From: Candidatus Aminicenantota bacterium
GTDB lineage: Bacteria; Acidobacteriota; Aminicenantia; UBA2199
Assembly (NCBI GenBank): GCA_020355945.1
Contig: CP070627.1
Coordinates: 5,993,406 to 6,010,507, forward strand
Reading direction: 5' to 3'
DNA length: 17,102 nucleotides
Every line of letters begins with the position of its first letter. Within the stretch, counting starts at the first letter, position 1. Shown here piece after piece: positions 1 through 7,424 of the stretch. The notes beneath the pieces were generated by a model. It was not told the DNA's origin and did not search any database. It was given only the letters and a program-made list of their open reading frames with translations. A program made the position numbers and the translations under genes.

Positions 1-34
1 TTTCAAAAGGGTTCCTGGCCGCCGGAGGCAAAAG
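1..34 (+). repeat. Dispersed GC-rich hairpin repeat, copy 1 (cut by window edge)
   Basis: This is the right-hand part of a repeat found four times in the window. It ends in CTGGCCGCCGGAGGCAAAA, which matches the end of copy 3 (8782-8846, opposite strand). The left arm of its hairpin lies outside the window. It sits just upstream of the helicase-like gene and points the same way. Confidence 0.8.
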
Positions 35-63
35 TGCCGGTGAATTTAGGATGTTCCGGGGCT

Positions 64-92
64 TTGAAATTTTTCTTAAAATGACATATAAT
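64..92 (+). promoter_or_regulatory. Sigma-70-type promoter of the DnaB-like gene
   Basis: TTGAAA at 64-69 and TATAAT at 87-92 are separated by 17 bp. Transcription would start near 98-100, on or beside the ATG at 99, which predicts a leaderless or nearly leaderless message. Earlier in-frame ATGs at 51 and 81 lie upstream of or inside the promoter and so are not credible starts. Confidence 0.65.
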
Positions 93-98
93 TATTAT

Positions 99-1472
99 AT
101 GGACAAAGATAAAACAAAAACAAAAGATAAAACAGGATTAATCAGCCCGGATGTCACCAAAAGATTAGACGAGGATATAACCGCTTCAAACCAACCCACA
201 GTAGAAAGTGAAAAATATGATACCGGCCAGACTATCCGCATGAAGGACGATTCCACCGCTGATAAAACATCTTTTTTGTTCGATAAAAGTGATATCCAGA
301 AAAAATTGCAAGATGAACTGGCAGAAGTACCGGAAATTTCCCCGGAGGAAATGAACTCGGAGTATCTTTCCCGGCTAATTTCAAAACCCTTCGCCCATAA
401 GACAGAAGAAGAACGGTTAAAAATTAACCGGAATTTTCTAAGAGATGCCGAACCCCTTACCCTGGACCGATTGAAAGAAGATATAAACAAGGCCCCGGAG
501 GAATTATGCACGGGATTTTCCAGCCTGGACCAGTGGGTCTCTATCCCCAATCGAAAGTTAACCTTAATTGCCAGCAGGCCAGGCCATGGTAAAACCGTAT
601 TTATGTTAAACATGTTTTTAAATATGTGTCGAAAATACCCTGGACAGCATTTTTTATATTACACTTATGGAGAGTTCAGGCAGGATGTGGAAATAAAACT
701 CATCAATATTTGCGGTGAAAAACCCTTTTCTTCTCCAGGAATAGAAGGTGCAACCACCAACTTTAAACGCTGGCAATACGAACTCAAACACCAGGATATC
801 GATACCCTTAAAGTCAGAGCTGAAAAAGAGCCCGAATATAAAGGATTAAAGAATTTCTTAGCGATTTCTTCCCGGGCTCATGTGATCGATGCCAATTATA
901 ACATTGTTGATTTGCTTGACTCTGTCCAGGCCTTTAATAATACGTTACCCATCGGAGCCGTATTTATTGATTATTTGCAAGCCCTGCGACCGGAAAAAGG
1001 ACACCTGGCACTGACACGTCAGCAGCAAGTACAGGAGATTTCAGACCGGTTAATCCAATTGGGCAGTGAAACCAATTTTCCATTGATTTTAGGAGCACAA
1101 TTTGCCCTGGGAGAAAAAAGCATACCGGAATATGACGGCTTATCCCTGGAATACTTAAAGGATATAACAGACCCGGAACATGTAGCCAGCCTCATTATCG
1201 GCCTGCAAAACTATTCGAAATCAATATTTATTGGCTCAAATATCAATGACCATTTTAAATCACGATTCTATAATTACCCCCTTAAAAAGGCCGAAAAAAT
1301 GCCGGAATCCTTTAAAGACAAACACCCCAATACGGTTATCCTGGCTAAAGTCCTGGTAAATAGGAGAGGACCCCAACCTGAGGTGGAATTAATGTTCAAT
1401 AAATGGTTGATGAAGATCAGCGATTTAAAAAAGGAAAATATACCCACAGATAAAGATGAGAAGATTAGCTAA
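99..1472 (+). CDS. DnaB-like helicase-core (RecA-fold) ATPase
   Basis: A 457-aa protein with a C-terminal RecA-type domain of the replicative helicase DnaB. Seen: Walker A ASRPGHGKT (residues 158-166), a TYGEF segment where DnaB has the SLEM catalytic glutamate, Walker B VFIDYLQAL with Asp291, an LGAQF sensor-like strand (DnaB has SQ), and NRRGPQ near 421 in the place of the arginine-finger/C-terminal motif. Residues 1-120 are hydrophilic and charged and show no recognisable DnaB N-terminal domain, which full DnaB uses for hexamer and primase contacts. It is therefore probably a specialised ring ATPase or helicase, not the housekeeping replicative one. The start at 99 follows from the promoter at 64-92; there is no ribosome-binding site. 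It converges on the amidase gene, stopping 17 bp from it. The substrate is unknown; a role in a mobile element or in DNA repair is possible. Confidence 0.8.
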   Translation: MDKDKTKTKDKTGLISPDVTKRLDEDITASNQPTVESEKYDTGQTIRMKDDSTADKTSFLFDKSDIQKKLQDELAEVPEISPEEMNSEYLSRLISKPFAHKTEEERLKINRNFLRDAEPLTLDRLKEDINKAPEELCTGFSSLDQWVSIPNRKLTLIASRPGHGKTVFMLNMFLNMCRKYPGQHFLYYTYGEFRQDVEIKLINICGEKPFSSPGIEGATTNFKRWQYELKHQDIDTLKVRAEKEPEYKGLKNFLAISSRAHVIDANYNIVDLLDSVQAFNNTLPIGAVFIDYLQALRPEKGHLALTRQQQVQEISDRLIQLGSETNFPLILGAQFALGEKSIPEYDGLSLEYLKDITDPEHVASLIIGLQNYSKSIFIGSNINDHFKSRFYNYPLKKAEKMPESFKDKHPNTVILAKVLVNRRGPQPEVELMFNKWLMKISDLKKENIPTDKDEKIS

Positions 1473-1473
1473 T

Positions 1474-1494
1474 TGTTAATTGTCAATTGTCAAT
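1474..1494. repeat. Three tandem heptamers TGT(T/C)AAT
   Basis: TGTTAAT, TGTCAAT, TGTCAAT run in tandem between two convergent stop codons, and the last copy overlaps the end of the amidase gene. It is too AT-rich and short to call a terminator. Confidence 0.5.
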
Positions 1495-2845
1495 TTCTCA
1501 TTTTCAGAAACAGCTTTGATCCCCGGGGTAGGTCGGTGAAGTCACTGATTTGGTCGCCGGTGAGGAGTCCTTTCCTGGGTATAAAGTAGACGGTTTCAGG
1601 ATGGTTGTGGGCTTTCCCGGCAATACCCCAGGGTGTCTTTCCTTTTACGTTTTGGATGGTAAAGGGTCCATTATAACCGATGATCATGCGGGTTCCATCC
1701 GGCAGGGAGTCCCAATCGGAAATGCGGTTTCCCGGAGTAAGGCGTCCACCGGGGAGTAGGTAAAACGTGGAAGCCCGGGAATAATCCGGGCCGGCAAAGC
1801 TCCAGGCAGTATAATCATTGGTGACCAAAAGGATGGGCCCTTTTTTCTTTTCCAGGTCAAGCGGTTGATTCAGCAGTACCCGCGTCCCCTCCGGGATACG
1901 GTTCCACCCGATACGTTTACCTATTTGGTCTCCCCTGATGGCCCGATTCCCCGGCAGTATATACAGGGTAGTGGTATCGTCAAAATCCTCCCCGGCTATG
2001 TTCCAGGCAGTATTGTACCGGCTGATAACATTGGTGAGATTTTTTACTGCCGGTATTTTTTCCGGGGAAGTTGTTTCCATGATGCCGGGCTCTTCTTCTT
2101 TTTCAGATGAAGCCGCAGCCATGATTTTTTTTTGTTTGGCATGCTGGTAAAACATTGCATAAATATGGCGATCCCTGGCCAGGCGGCCGGCTTTGACATC
2201 CGGGTCAACATCCCAGGCATCTTTCAGTCCTGCTTTTTCTCGCTCGAAATTGAGGGCACACCGCTTCCGCCCCCGGTGCGGTCTCTTGAACCACGAATTG
2301 GGCTTCCCATAAGAAACCTGGCTGTGGGCCAGGACATTTTTATCCGGGATACGGTACAGACGCTGGAGTATTTCCAGCAGTCGCGAGAGAGATTGATATT
2401 GATAGGGGGTAATGGTGCCGTAATGATACCCCACCAGTTCAATTCCCAGTGAATGGGAACTGATATCCTCCAGGCCGTTCCACATGCTGAGACCGGCATG
2501 ATCCGCACGATAGCGGTGATGCAGGATGCGGTAAACCTGCCCGTCCCTGGCAAGGCAATAATTGGTATGACCGCCAATGGTGCGGTATCTCCCTACATGC
2601 TTTCCCCCGGATAATGTCCTCAGTGTACTGGAAAGACCGGCTTCTGAGGTGTGAACGATAATATATCGGGTACTCAAACGGGAAACCTTTTTAAACTTTT
2701 TATTTAAGTGCCTCTGGTAATCAATGATAAAGGGTTTTTTTCGTTTTACTTTTTTTGCCGGTGCGGCTTCTATCCCCTTCACCGCCGCCACTACTATCAC
2801 CACCGCTAACACCAAACCAAACCATTTATTCGGAAGAATCTTCAT
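1490..2845 (-). CDS. Exported zinc N-acetylmuramoyl-L-alanine amidase (Amidase_2) with three C-terminal repeats
   Basis: A 451-aa protein that should cleave the amide bond between MurNAc and the stem peptide of peptidoglycan. Residues 1-28 form a signal peptide (basic start, VLAVVIVVAAV core, cleavage near EAA/APA). The Amidase_2/T7-lysozyme-like domain spans about 57-205; probable zinc ligands are His65 (IIVHTSE), His174 (LAHSQV) and Cys196 (GRKRCALN). A Lys/Glu-rich linker near 235-265 leads to three degenerate repeats of about 50 residues (about 279-328, 345-393, 398-449). Each has a W-x-(I/F)AG motif, a Y-(I/L/F)-(L/I)-P strand, and an I...(I/L)P.G(T/S) end. They look like diverged LysM-type wall-binding units, which is inference. 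AAGGAG stands 4 nt before the ATG. The gene lies 35 bp downstream of the GT2 gene on the same strand, so the two are probably co-transcribed. Confidence 0.87.
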   Translation of the reverse strand: MKILPNKWFGLVLAVVIVVAAVKGIEAAPAKKVKRKKPFIIDYQRHLNKKFKKVSRLSTRYIIVHTSEAGLSSTLRTLSGGKHVGRYRTIGGHTNYCLARDGQVYRILHHRYRADHAGLSMWNGLEDISSHSLGIELVGYHYGTITPYQYQSLSRLLEILQRLYRIPDKNVLAHSQVSYGKPNSWFKRPHRGRKRCALNFEREKAGLKDAWDVDPDVKAGRLARDRHIYAMFYQHAKQKKIMAAASSEKEEEPGIMETTSPEKIPAVKNLTNVISRYNTAWNIAGEDFDDTTTLYILPGNRAIRGDQIGKRIGWNRIPEGTRVLLNQPLDLEKKKGPILLVTNDYTAWSFAGPDYSRASTFYLLPGGRLTPGNRISDWDSLPDGTRMIIGYNGPFTIQNVKGKTPWGIAGKAHNHPETVYFIPRKGLLTGDQISDFTDLPRGSKLFLKMRN

Positions 2846-2880
2846 TCAACTCCTTAATACACAAAAAAGATGATTGATTT

Positions 2881-4350
2881 TTATGCCTTTGCCTTACTTT
2901 TTATCATGGAGTGGTAGGATAGAAAGGCCATGTACAAATAGCCAAACTGGAATAATAGGAGAAAGGGTAAGGCACCCCATATACCTTCAAGAATGGTTAT
3001 GGCCACCACAACGGTATAGTAAATTCCCAATATCAGTTCCACCAGGGAGATAAAATGGTTTCTCCGCCCTTTATATTTTTTCTTATGCCACTTTTCTCTT
3101 TTTCTTTCATTTTGTATGCCAAATTTCGGTGTCCTGACAAACTCGGTTTGTTTTTTGGAGAATGCTTCCAGCACGGCCACGGAATTATTGACCGAAAGCC
3201 CAATACCCATGCTCATTAGCGCAGGTAGATATTTTATTTTTGACTTCCAGTTGGGATACAGGTTTTTTTGCGAGAAGATATAAAAAAAAGACATGGAAGC
3301 GGTGGTCACCAGGATTATCGGGATATCAATGGCAAACCATTGTTCCAATCCCAATTCAATTCTTAACATCATCACCGGGAAAACCGATATAGCAAAGGGG
3401 ATCATAATAAGGTAATTGAAATTGGACAACAGGTGTATCAGGGATTCGCTTTTTATTTTCATGGGTAATTTTGCTTTGAGGATACTGCCTACCAGTTTTT
3501 TGGCGGTTTGAATAGACCCTTTGGTCCATCGGTGCTGCTGTACCTTGAAGGCAATGATATCCACCGGGAGTTCTGCGGGGGCGACATATTGAGGTAAATA
3601 GATAAATTTCCATCCTTTAAGTTGTGCCCGGTAGCTCAGGTCCAGGTCTTCGGTTAAGGTGTCGTGATGCCAGCCGCCAGCATCTATGATAGCGGCTTTT
3701 CGCCATATCCCGGCAGTGCCGTTGAAATTAAAGAACCGCCCGGTCTGGTTCCGGGCCGTATGTTCGATGACAAAATGACCGTCCAGGAAGATCGATTGAA
3801 TCTTAGTGATTAATGAAAATTTTTCATTGATGTGCCCCCACCTGGCTTGAACCATGGCGATTTTGGCATCGGTAAAATAGTGAATGGTGTTGTTGAGAAA
3901 GCCGGGCTGGGGGATAAAATCAGCATCAAATATAGCAATATACTCTCCCCTGGCAATTTGCATTCCTTCTTCCAGGGCACCGGCTTTAAACCCCCGCCGG
4001 TTGGTGCGATGAATTAATTGGATATCATACCCCTTTTCTTTGTAATAATCCACCCTCTCCCTGGCAATTTCCGTGGTCTCATCCGTAGAATCATCCAGCA
4101 CCTGGATTTCCAGCCGGTCTTTAGGGTAATCTATTTGAGTGGTATGATCGATTAACCGTTTTACCACGTACATCTCGTTATAGACAGGCAATTGGATAGT
4201 AACCCGGGGTAGAGTTTCAAATTCTTTTTCCGGCTTTTGGGTGGTTTTCTTGTTTTTTAGATAGAGATAGAGAAGAAAATATCGATGGACACCGTAAATC
4301 GCTAAGGTGCCCAGCATCAGGAAATATACTATCAACACTGCTTCATTCAT
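2881..4350 (-). CDS. Processive family-2 glycosyltransferase (cellulose/glucomannan-synthase-like), membrane protein
   Basis: A 489-aa inner-membrane glycosyltransferase that probably polymerises a beta-linked envelope or extracellular polysaccharide from nucleotide sugars. Seen: an N-terminal membrane helix (about 5-30); a GT-A domain with LDDSTD (Asp86/87), DAD (Asp142/144), TED (233-235) and the processive-enzyme signature QQHRW (271-275); then about four to five membrane helices to the C-terminus. The motif set is that of GT2 enzymes such as cellulose synthase and CslA-type mannan synthases; the sugar cannot be told from sequence. No PilZ c-di-GMP domain is seen. A TTG nine bases upstream is in frame, but the AAGG of the ribosome site is 10 nt from this ATG and only 1 nt from the TTG, so I chose the ATG. 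A strong promoter lies about 80 bp upstream (4436-4464). It leads the operon that continues into the amidase. Confidence 0.87.
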   Translation of the reverse strand: MNEAVLIVYFLMLGTLAIYGVHRYFLLYLYLKNKKTTQKPEKEFETLPRVTIQLPVYNEMYVVKRLIDHTTQIDYPKDRLEIQVLDDSTDETTEIARERVDYYKEKGYDIQLIHRTNRRGFKAGALEEGMQIARGEYIAIFDADFIPQPGFLNNTIHYFTDAKIAMVQARWGHINEKFSLITKIQSIFLDGHFVIEHTARNQTGRFFNFNGTAGIWRKAAIIDAGGWHHDTLTEDLDLSYRAQLKGWKFIYLPQYVAPAELPVDIIAFKVQQHRWTKGSIQTAKKLVGSILKAKLPMKIKSESLIHLLSNFNYLIMIPFAISVFPVMMLRIELGLEQWFAIDIPIILVTTASMSFFYIFSQKNLYPNWKSKIKYLPALMSMGIGLSVNNSVAVLEAFSKKQTEFVRTPKFGIQNERKREKWHKKKYKGRRNHFISLVELILGIYYTVVVAITILEGIWGALPFLLLFQFGYLYMAFLSYHSMIKSKAKA

Positions 4351-4435
4351 TATACTCAAGCCTTGGCGCGTTTACACCTTCACACCTTTGCGTCCGATTT
4401 CCTGTATATTGTTGACGTATTTAACATTAGAGAGA

Positions 4436-4464
4436 ATTTTATACCATCATTAGGGAAATGTCAA
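4436..4464 (-). promoter_or_regulatory. Sigma-70-type promoter of the GT2-amidase operon
   Basis: On the minus strand, a perfect TTGACA (4459-4464) is followed after 17 bp by TAAAAT (4436-4441). A TATAAA overlapping the same place would give a 15-bp spacer. The predicted start gives a leader of about 80 nt before the GT2 ATG. Confidence 0.7.
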
Positions 4465-4523
4465 TAACTTAACGATTTCCATGTGTATTTTTTTGAATTT
4501 CTTTGGCGGCCACTTCTTATGTT

Positions 4524-4537
4524 CCCCATGCATGGGG
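4524..4537. repeat. Perfect palindrome CCCCATGCATGGGG after the redox-fusion stop codon
   Basis: A 14-bp perfect palindrome touches the stop codon of the gene ending at 4538. As RNA it could form a short CCCC/GGGG stem with a six-base loop. No T-tract follows on the minus strand, so a Rho-independent terminator is doubtful. Confidence 0.45.
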
Positions 4538-7012
4538 TTATTGCAATCCTTGCTGCCATTGAGATTTATCGCATTGGGGCAGTTCATCCGGGTTGGTTTT
4601 ATAAAATACGTTATTCACGTCTTTTTTAGGCAGGGAACCGAAATAGAGAACATCCATGGGACAATGGACCACACAGGCGGAACAGCGCACACATTCCACA
4701 TCGTTCATGGGAATGCCTTTGTTGGCATAGTTCATGACATCGATGCCCATGTGGCAGACTTTGGTGCAAATATTGCAAGAGATGCATTTTTTCTTATCCG
4801 AAAAAATCCGGTAGCGGGAAAAGCGAGTATAAATATGCATCAGCGCCGCCAGGGGACAGAAAAACCGACACCATACCCTGCCGCTCATAAAGAAATAAAC
4901 GCCCACACCCAGGACCCCGGCAAAAATGACATCCACCACAATGGAATAGATCATCCGGGAGATATCCAATAGGTAGGGTCTTGGTGTATGGATAATGGGA
5001 ATGTTGACTCCTCCCAGTACAGCCAGCAATTTCAGCCCGGTAATGATTAAGGCGGCCACCAGGACCCATTGGCCGGTATTTTCCCATTTTTTAGCTTTTG
5101 GGCCGTGGGGTGCCAGGGTGCGATACTCATCGCCCAGGGTTTCGGCCAATGCACCGCAGGAACAAATCCATCCGCAGTAAGCGCCTTTGCCCCACCGGTA
5201 CACGATATAATAAATAAACCCGAAGGTGAATAAGAGAGTATAAATCAACCAGAAGGCCGTAATTTTATCGGCAAACAGCCCGTAAATATTCAATGGCCAG
5301 GCCAGGACCAGGCGATAGGCATGGCCAAAATCACCACCCGGGAATACTTGCGTCAATAAAAATCCATTCTCACCACCTAATAAATTCCACTGTTTCAAAA
5401 GAGGCAGTATGATTTCCGGCAGCAGAAACAATGGAAATACCTGGATCAGGATCAGGGTCCAGGTTTGTCGTTTAATGTAGACGGTGGGGTTCACATGCAT
5501 CCGTCTCAGGCCAAAGATGAAGATGGTAAGCGAATATAAAAAGGTATACCAGAAACCCGGGTATTTGCCCAGGAACTTCAACCCAAAATAGGTGGAGCTA
5601 AAATAAACAAAGCAAAAGAAAATGGCAACCACTATAAAGTAGGTATATTTAAAGCTTTTCCAGGCAGTGGCGGTATAATTTTTAATGGATTTAAAAAAAT
5701 GAACCAATACAATGATCCCTGAAATCACAAAAGCAATAAAACACAAGTACCCCACAATGCCATACAGGGAAGAGGTCCAATTCCATTTGCCTGCTTGTTC
5801 AAAGAAACCGCCTTTAAAGGGATATGCCAGGAACTTTCCCCAAAATTCCGGATTCAACAATTGGCTGAACATATATCCCCATGTCACTGGTTCTCCGTTA
5901 TGTGAAAGGATAGCCTGGGCACCGGATTTGCCAAAATAGATTACACCGGCAAAGGTCAGCAATGCAAAAAACATCCATTTCTCAATCCCGGAAAGGATGC
6001 CTTCGATTTTAACGTTGATTTTTTTAAAAAAATTCAATGGCAATTGTTTACCGATCATCACGAAAACCATTGAATTATCAATGGTGATTTCTTTTTTGTC
6101 TTTATCAATGAGTATTACTTTGTCCGGTGTGATTTCTTTCACATTGGTTTCCAGCATTAATTTTATTTTTCCCTGGCTGACCAGTTGGTTGATTTTTTTG
6201 ATATTTCCCTCTTTGGGGCGGGAGAAGGTGGGTTTTCGATAGGAAAGGGTAACGGATTTGGCATACTCGGCCGCGGCGATGGCAATTTCCAAAGCCGAAT
6301 CACCACCGCCCACTACCAGGATATCCTGGTCTTTGGCATCCTGGGGGTCGATCAACCGGTTAAACACTTTTTCCAGGTTTTCCCCGGGGACTTTCAGCAT
6401 GCGGGCATTCCCGCTTTTGCCCGCGGCCAGGACCACCCGAAGGGCTTTATAGTTTTTCTTTTTAGTTTGGATTTCAAAGTAATCGTTATGTTTTACAATA
6501 TGGTCTGCATTGACTTCTTCTTCGATGGGTAAGTTTTTATTTTTGATTTGCCGGTGCAATTCTTCCAGCAGGCTTTCTTTGACTCCTTCATTGATTTTCA
6601 AATCCGATACCTGTTCAACTCCTTCGGGTTCTGCATAAATAGGTTTTTCTCTGGGAAAGTTGACAATGGTATTAAAGGTTTTTGCGGCTTCTATAATTTT
6701 AAATTCATAGTTATGTTTCAATGCTTCCAGTCCGGCGGCAATGCCTGCGGGTCCGGCGCCGATGATAATAAAATCCAGGACATCTTTTTCTTTGGTTTTT
6801 CTTAACTCCTGGAATTTGGCGTCCTCCCGGAATTGGCGAATCCTTTTGGTGCCGCTTTCAGCCGCCAGTTTCAAAAGGGGAATACCGGTCAAATCTCCGA
6901 TCACATAAATCCCTTTTACTGAGGTTTCGCCGGAAGCATCGATTTCCGGGTATTTTTCCACTTCACCCGTCGGGGCGTCTTTTTGCAGCCAGTTAAAGTA
7001 TTTTCCAAACAT
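4538..7012 (-). CDS. Membrane redox fusion: permuted thioredoxin-reductase-like flavoprotein plus NapH/CcoG-like polyferredoxin
   Basis: An 824-aa protein expected to pass electrons between NAD(P)H/FAD and iron-sulfur clusters at the membrane. Residues 28-54 (GETSVKGIYVIGDLTG onward) look like the final FAD-binding segment of thioredoxin-reductase-type enzymes, yet they precede the FAD Rossmann motif GAGPAG (85-90) and the NAD(P) motif GGGDSA (235-240). The flavin part ends near 338 and runs into membrane helices without a second C-terminal segment. No redox CxxC lies in the flavin module. Residues 345-710 hold about eight helices with CGWICSCG (612-619) and RVWCRFFCP (712-720), typical of NapH/NosR/CcoG polyferredoxins. 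Two 4Fe-4S clusters follow: Cys743/746/749/753 and Cys774/777/780/784. It has its own promoter (7092-7120); AAAGGGG stands about 8 nt before the ATG. Partner and substrate are unknown. Confidence 0.85.
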   Translation of the reverse strand: MFGKYFNWLQKDAPTGEVEKYPEIDASGETSVKGIYVIGDLTGIPLLKLAAESGTKRIRQFREDAKFQELRKTKEKDVLDFIIIGAGPAGIAAGLEALKHNYEFKIIEAAKTFNTIVNFPREKPIYAEPEGVEQVSDLKINEGVKESLLEELHRQIKNKNLPIEEEVNADHIVKHNDYFEIQTKKKNYKALRVVLAAGKSGNARMLKVPGENLEKVFNRLIDPQDAKDQDILVVGGGDSALEIAIAAAEYAKSVTLSYRKPTFSRPKEGNIKKINQLVSQGKIKLMLETNVKEITPDKVILIDKDKKEITIDNSMVFVMIGKQLPLNFFKKINVKIEGILSGIEKWMFFALLTFAGVIYFGKSGAQAILSHNGEPVTWGYMFSQLLNPEFWGKFLAYPFKGGFFEQAGKWNWTSSLYGIVGYLCFIAFVISGIIVLVHFFKSIKNYTATAWKSFKYTYFIVVAIFFCFVYFSSTYFGLKFLGKYPGFWYTFLYSLTIFIFGLRRMHVNPTVYIKRQTWTLILIQVFPLFLLPEIILPLLKQWNLLGGENGFLLTQVFPGGDFGHAYRLVLAWPLNIYGLFADKITAFWLIYTLLFTFGFIYYIVYRWGKGAYCGWICSCGALAETLGDEYRTLAPHGPKAKKWENTGQWVLVAALIITGLKLLAVLGGVNIPIIHTPRPYLLDISRMIYSIVVDVIFAGVLGVGVYFFMSGRVWCRFFCPLAALMHIYTRFSRYRIFSDKKKCISCNICTKVCHMGIDVMNYANKGIPMNDVECVRCSACVVHCPMDVLYFGSLPKKDVNNVFYKTNPDELPQCDKSQWQQGLQ

Positions 7013-7091
7013 TATATTACCCCTTTGGTTTTAGTTTTGGTTTTAATTCCAGGTAAAAAGAAGAATTGGTTTTTAGAATTCATGAGGTAGA

Positions 7092-7120
7092 ATGATAGCA
7101 AAATTGGGAAAAAGTTTCAA
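7092..7120 (-). promoter_or_regulatory. Extended -10 promoter of the redox-fusion gene
   Basis: On the minus strand, TTGAAA (7115-7120), a 17-bp spacer and TATCAT (7092-7097), preceded by TGC (extended -10). It lies between tRNA-Tyr and the coding start and predicts a leader of about 70 nt, so the gene need not depend on read-through from the tRNA operon. Confidence 0.6.
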
Positions 7121-7134
7121 CCGCCCCATAAAAC

Positions 7135-7217
7135 TGGGCAGGGAGGGATTCGAACCCCCGTACCCCGAAGGGAGTAGGTTTACAGCCTACTGCCTTTAAC
7201 CACTCGGCCACCTGCCC
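7135..7217 (-). tRNA. tRNA-Tyr (GTA)
   Basis: Class II cloverleaf: acceptor GGGCAGG/CCTGCCC, D-arm GCC/GGC, anticodon stem GTAGG/CCTAC with loop CTGTAAA (anticodon GTA), a variable arm closed by CCC-TTCG-GGG, T-loop TTCGAAT, and discriminator A. CCA is not encoded. It is the last tRNA of the operon. Confidence 0.96.
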
Positions 7218-7222
7218 AAATA

Positions 7223-7294
7223 TCGGGGAGAGAGGATTCGAACCTCTAACTGCTGGCTTCCAAAGCCAACCGTCTACCATTGACTTACTCCCCG
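7223..7294 (-). tRNA. tRNA-Pro (TGG), with A at position 37
   Basis: Acceptor CGGGGAG/CTCCCCG with C1-G72 and discriminator A73, which fits proline identity. T8-A9 are present, the D-stem is GTC/GAC, the anticodon stem TTGGC/GCCAG encloses loop TTTGGAA, and the T-arm is AGAGG/CCTCT. Numbering is regular, so the anticodon is TGG. Position 37 is A, whereas bacterial tRNA-Pro normally carries G37, the m1G site. CCA is not encoded. Five bases separate it from tRNA-Tyr. Confidence 0.85.
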
Positions 7295-7300
7295 TCGCTG

Positions 7301-7373
7301 CAGGAGCGGTAGGACTCGAACCTACAATCCGGGAATCAAAGTCCCGTGTCATACCCAATTTAACGACGCTCCT
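7301..7373 (-). tRNA. tRNA-Gln (TTG)
   Basis: Acceptor AGGAGCG/CGCTCCT, D-stem GTTA/TGAC, anticodon stem CGGGA/TCCCG with loop CTTTGAT (anticodon TTG), T-arm GTAGG-TTCGAGT-CCTAC, discriminator G73 as usual for glutamine. CCA is not encoded. It is the first tRNA after the leader at 7374-7618. Confidence 0.94.
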
Positions 7374-7424
7374 ATCACTGGAAATACGTGCGAATATACA
7401 CCTGTTTTGTTGATTGATTATCAT

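Noticed and set aside
4481..4972. A 163-codon plus-strand frame at the end of the redox-fusion gene
   Set aside because: It is antisense to the two 4Fe-4S cluster region; its His/Gly-rich product is a mirror of the Cys-rich real frame.
7223..7294. Reading this tRNA as plus-strand tRNA-Trp, because the opposite strand shows a CCA anticodon in the loop TTCCAAA
   Set aside because: The T-loop TTCGAAT, T8-A9 and D-arm features are correct only on the minus strand.
7080..7424. A 114-codon minus-strand frame starting with a good ribosome site
   Set aside because: It runs straight through the three tRNA genes and its product has the typical look of translated tRNA (GSNPLSP, VRGFESLPA). I keep only the ribosome site as part of the leader.
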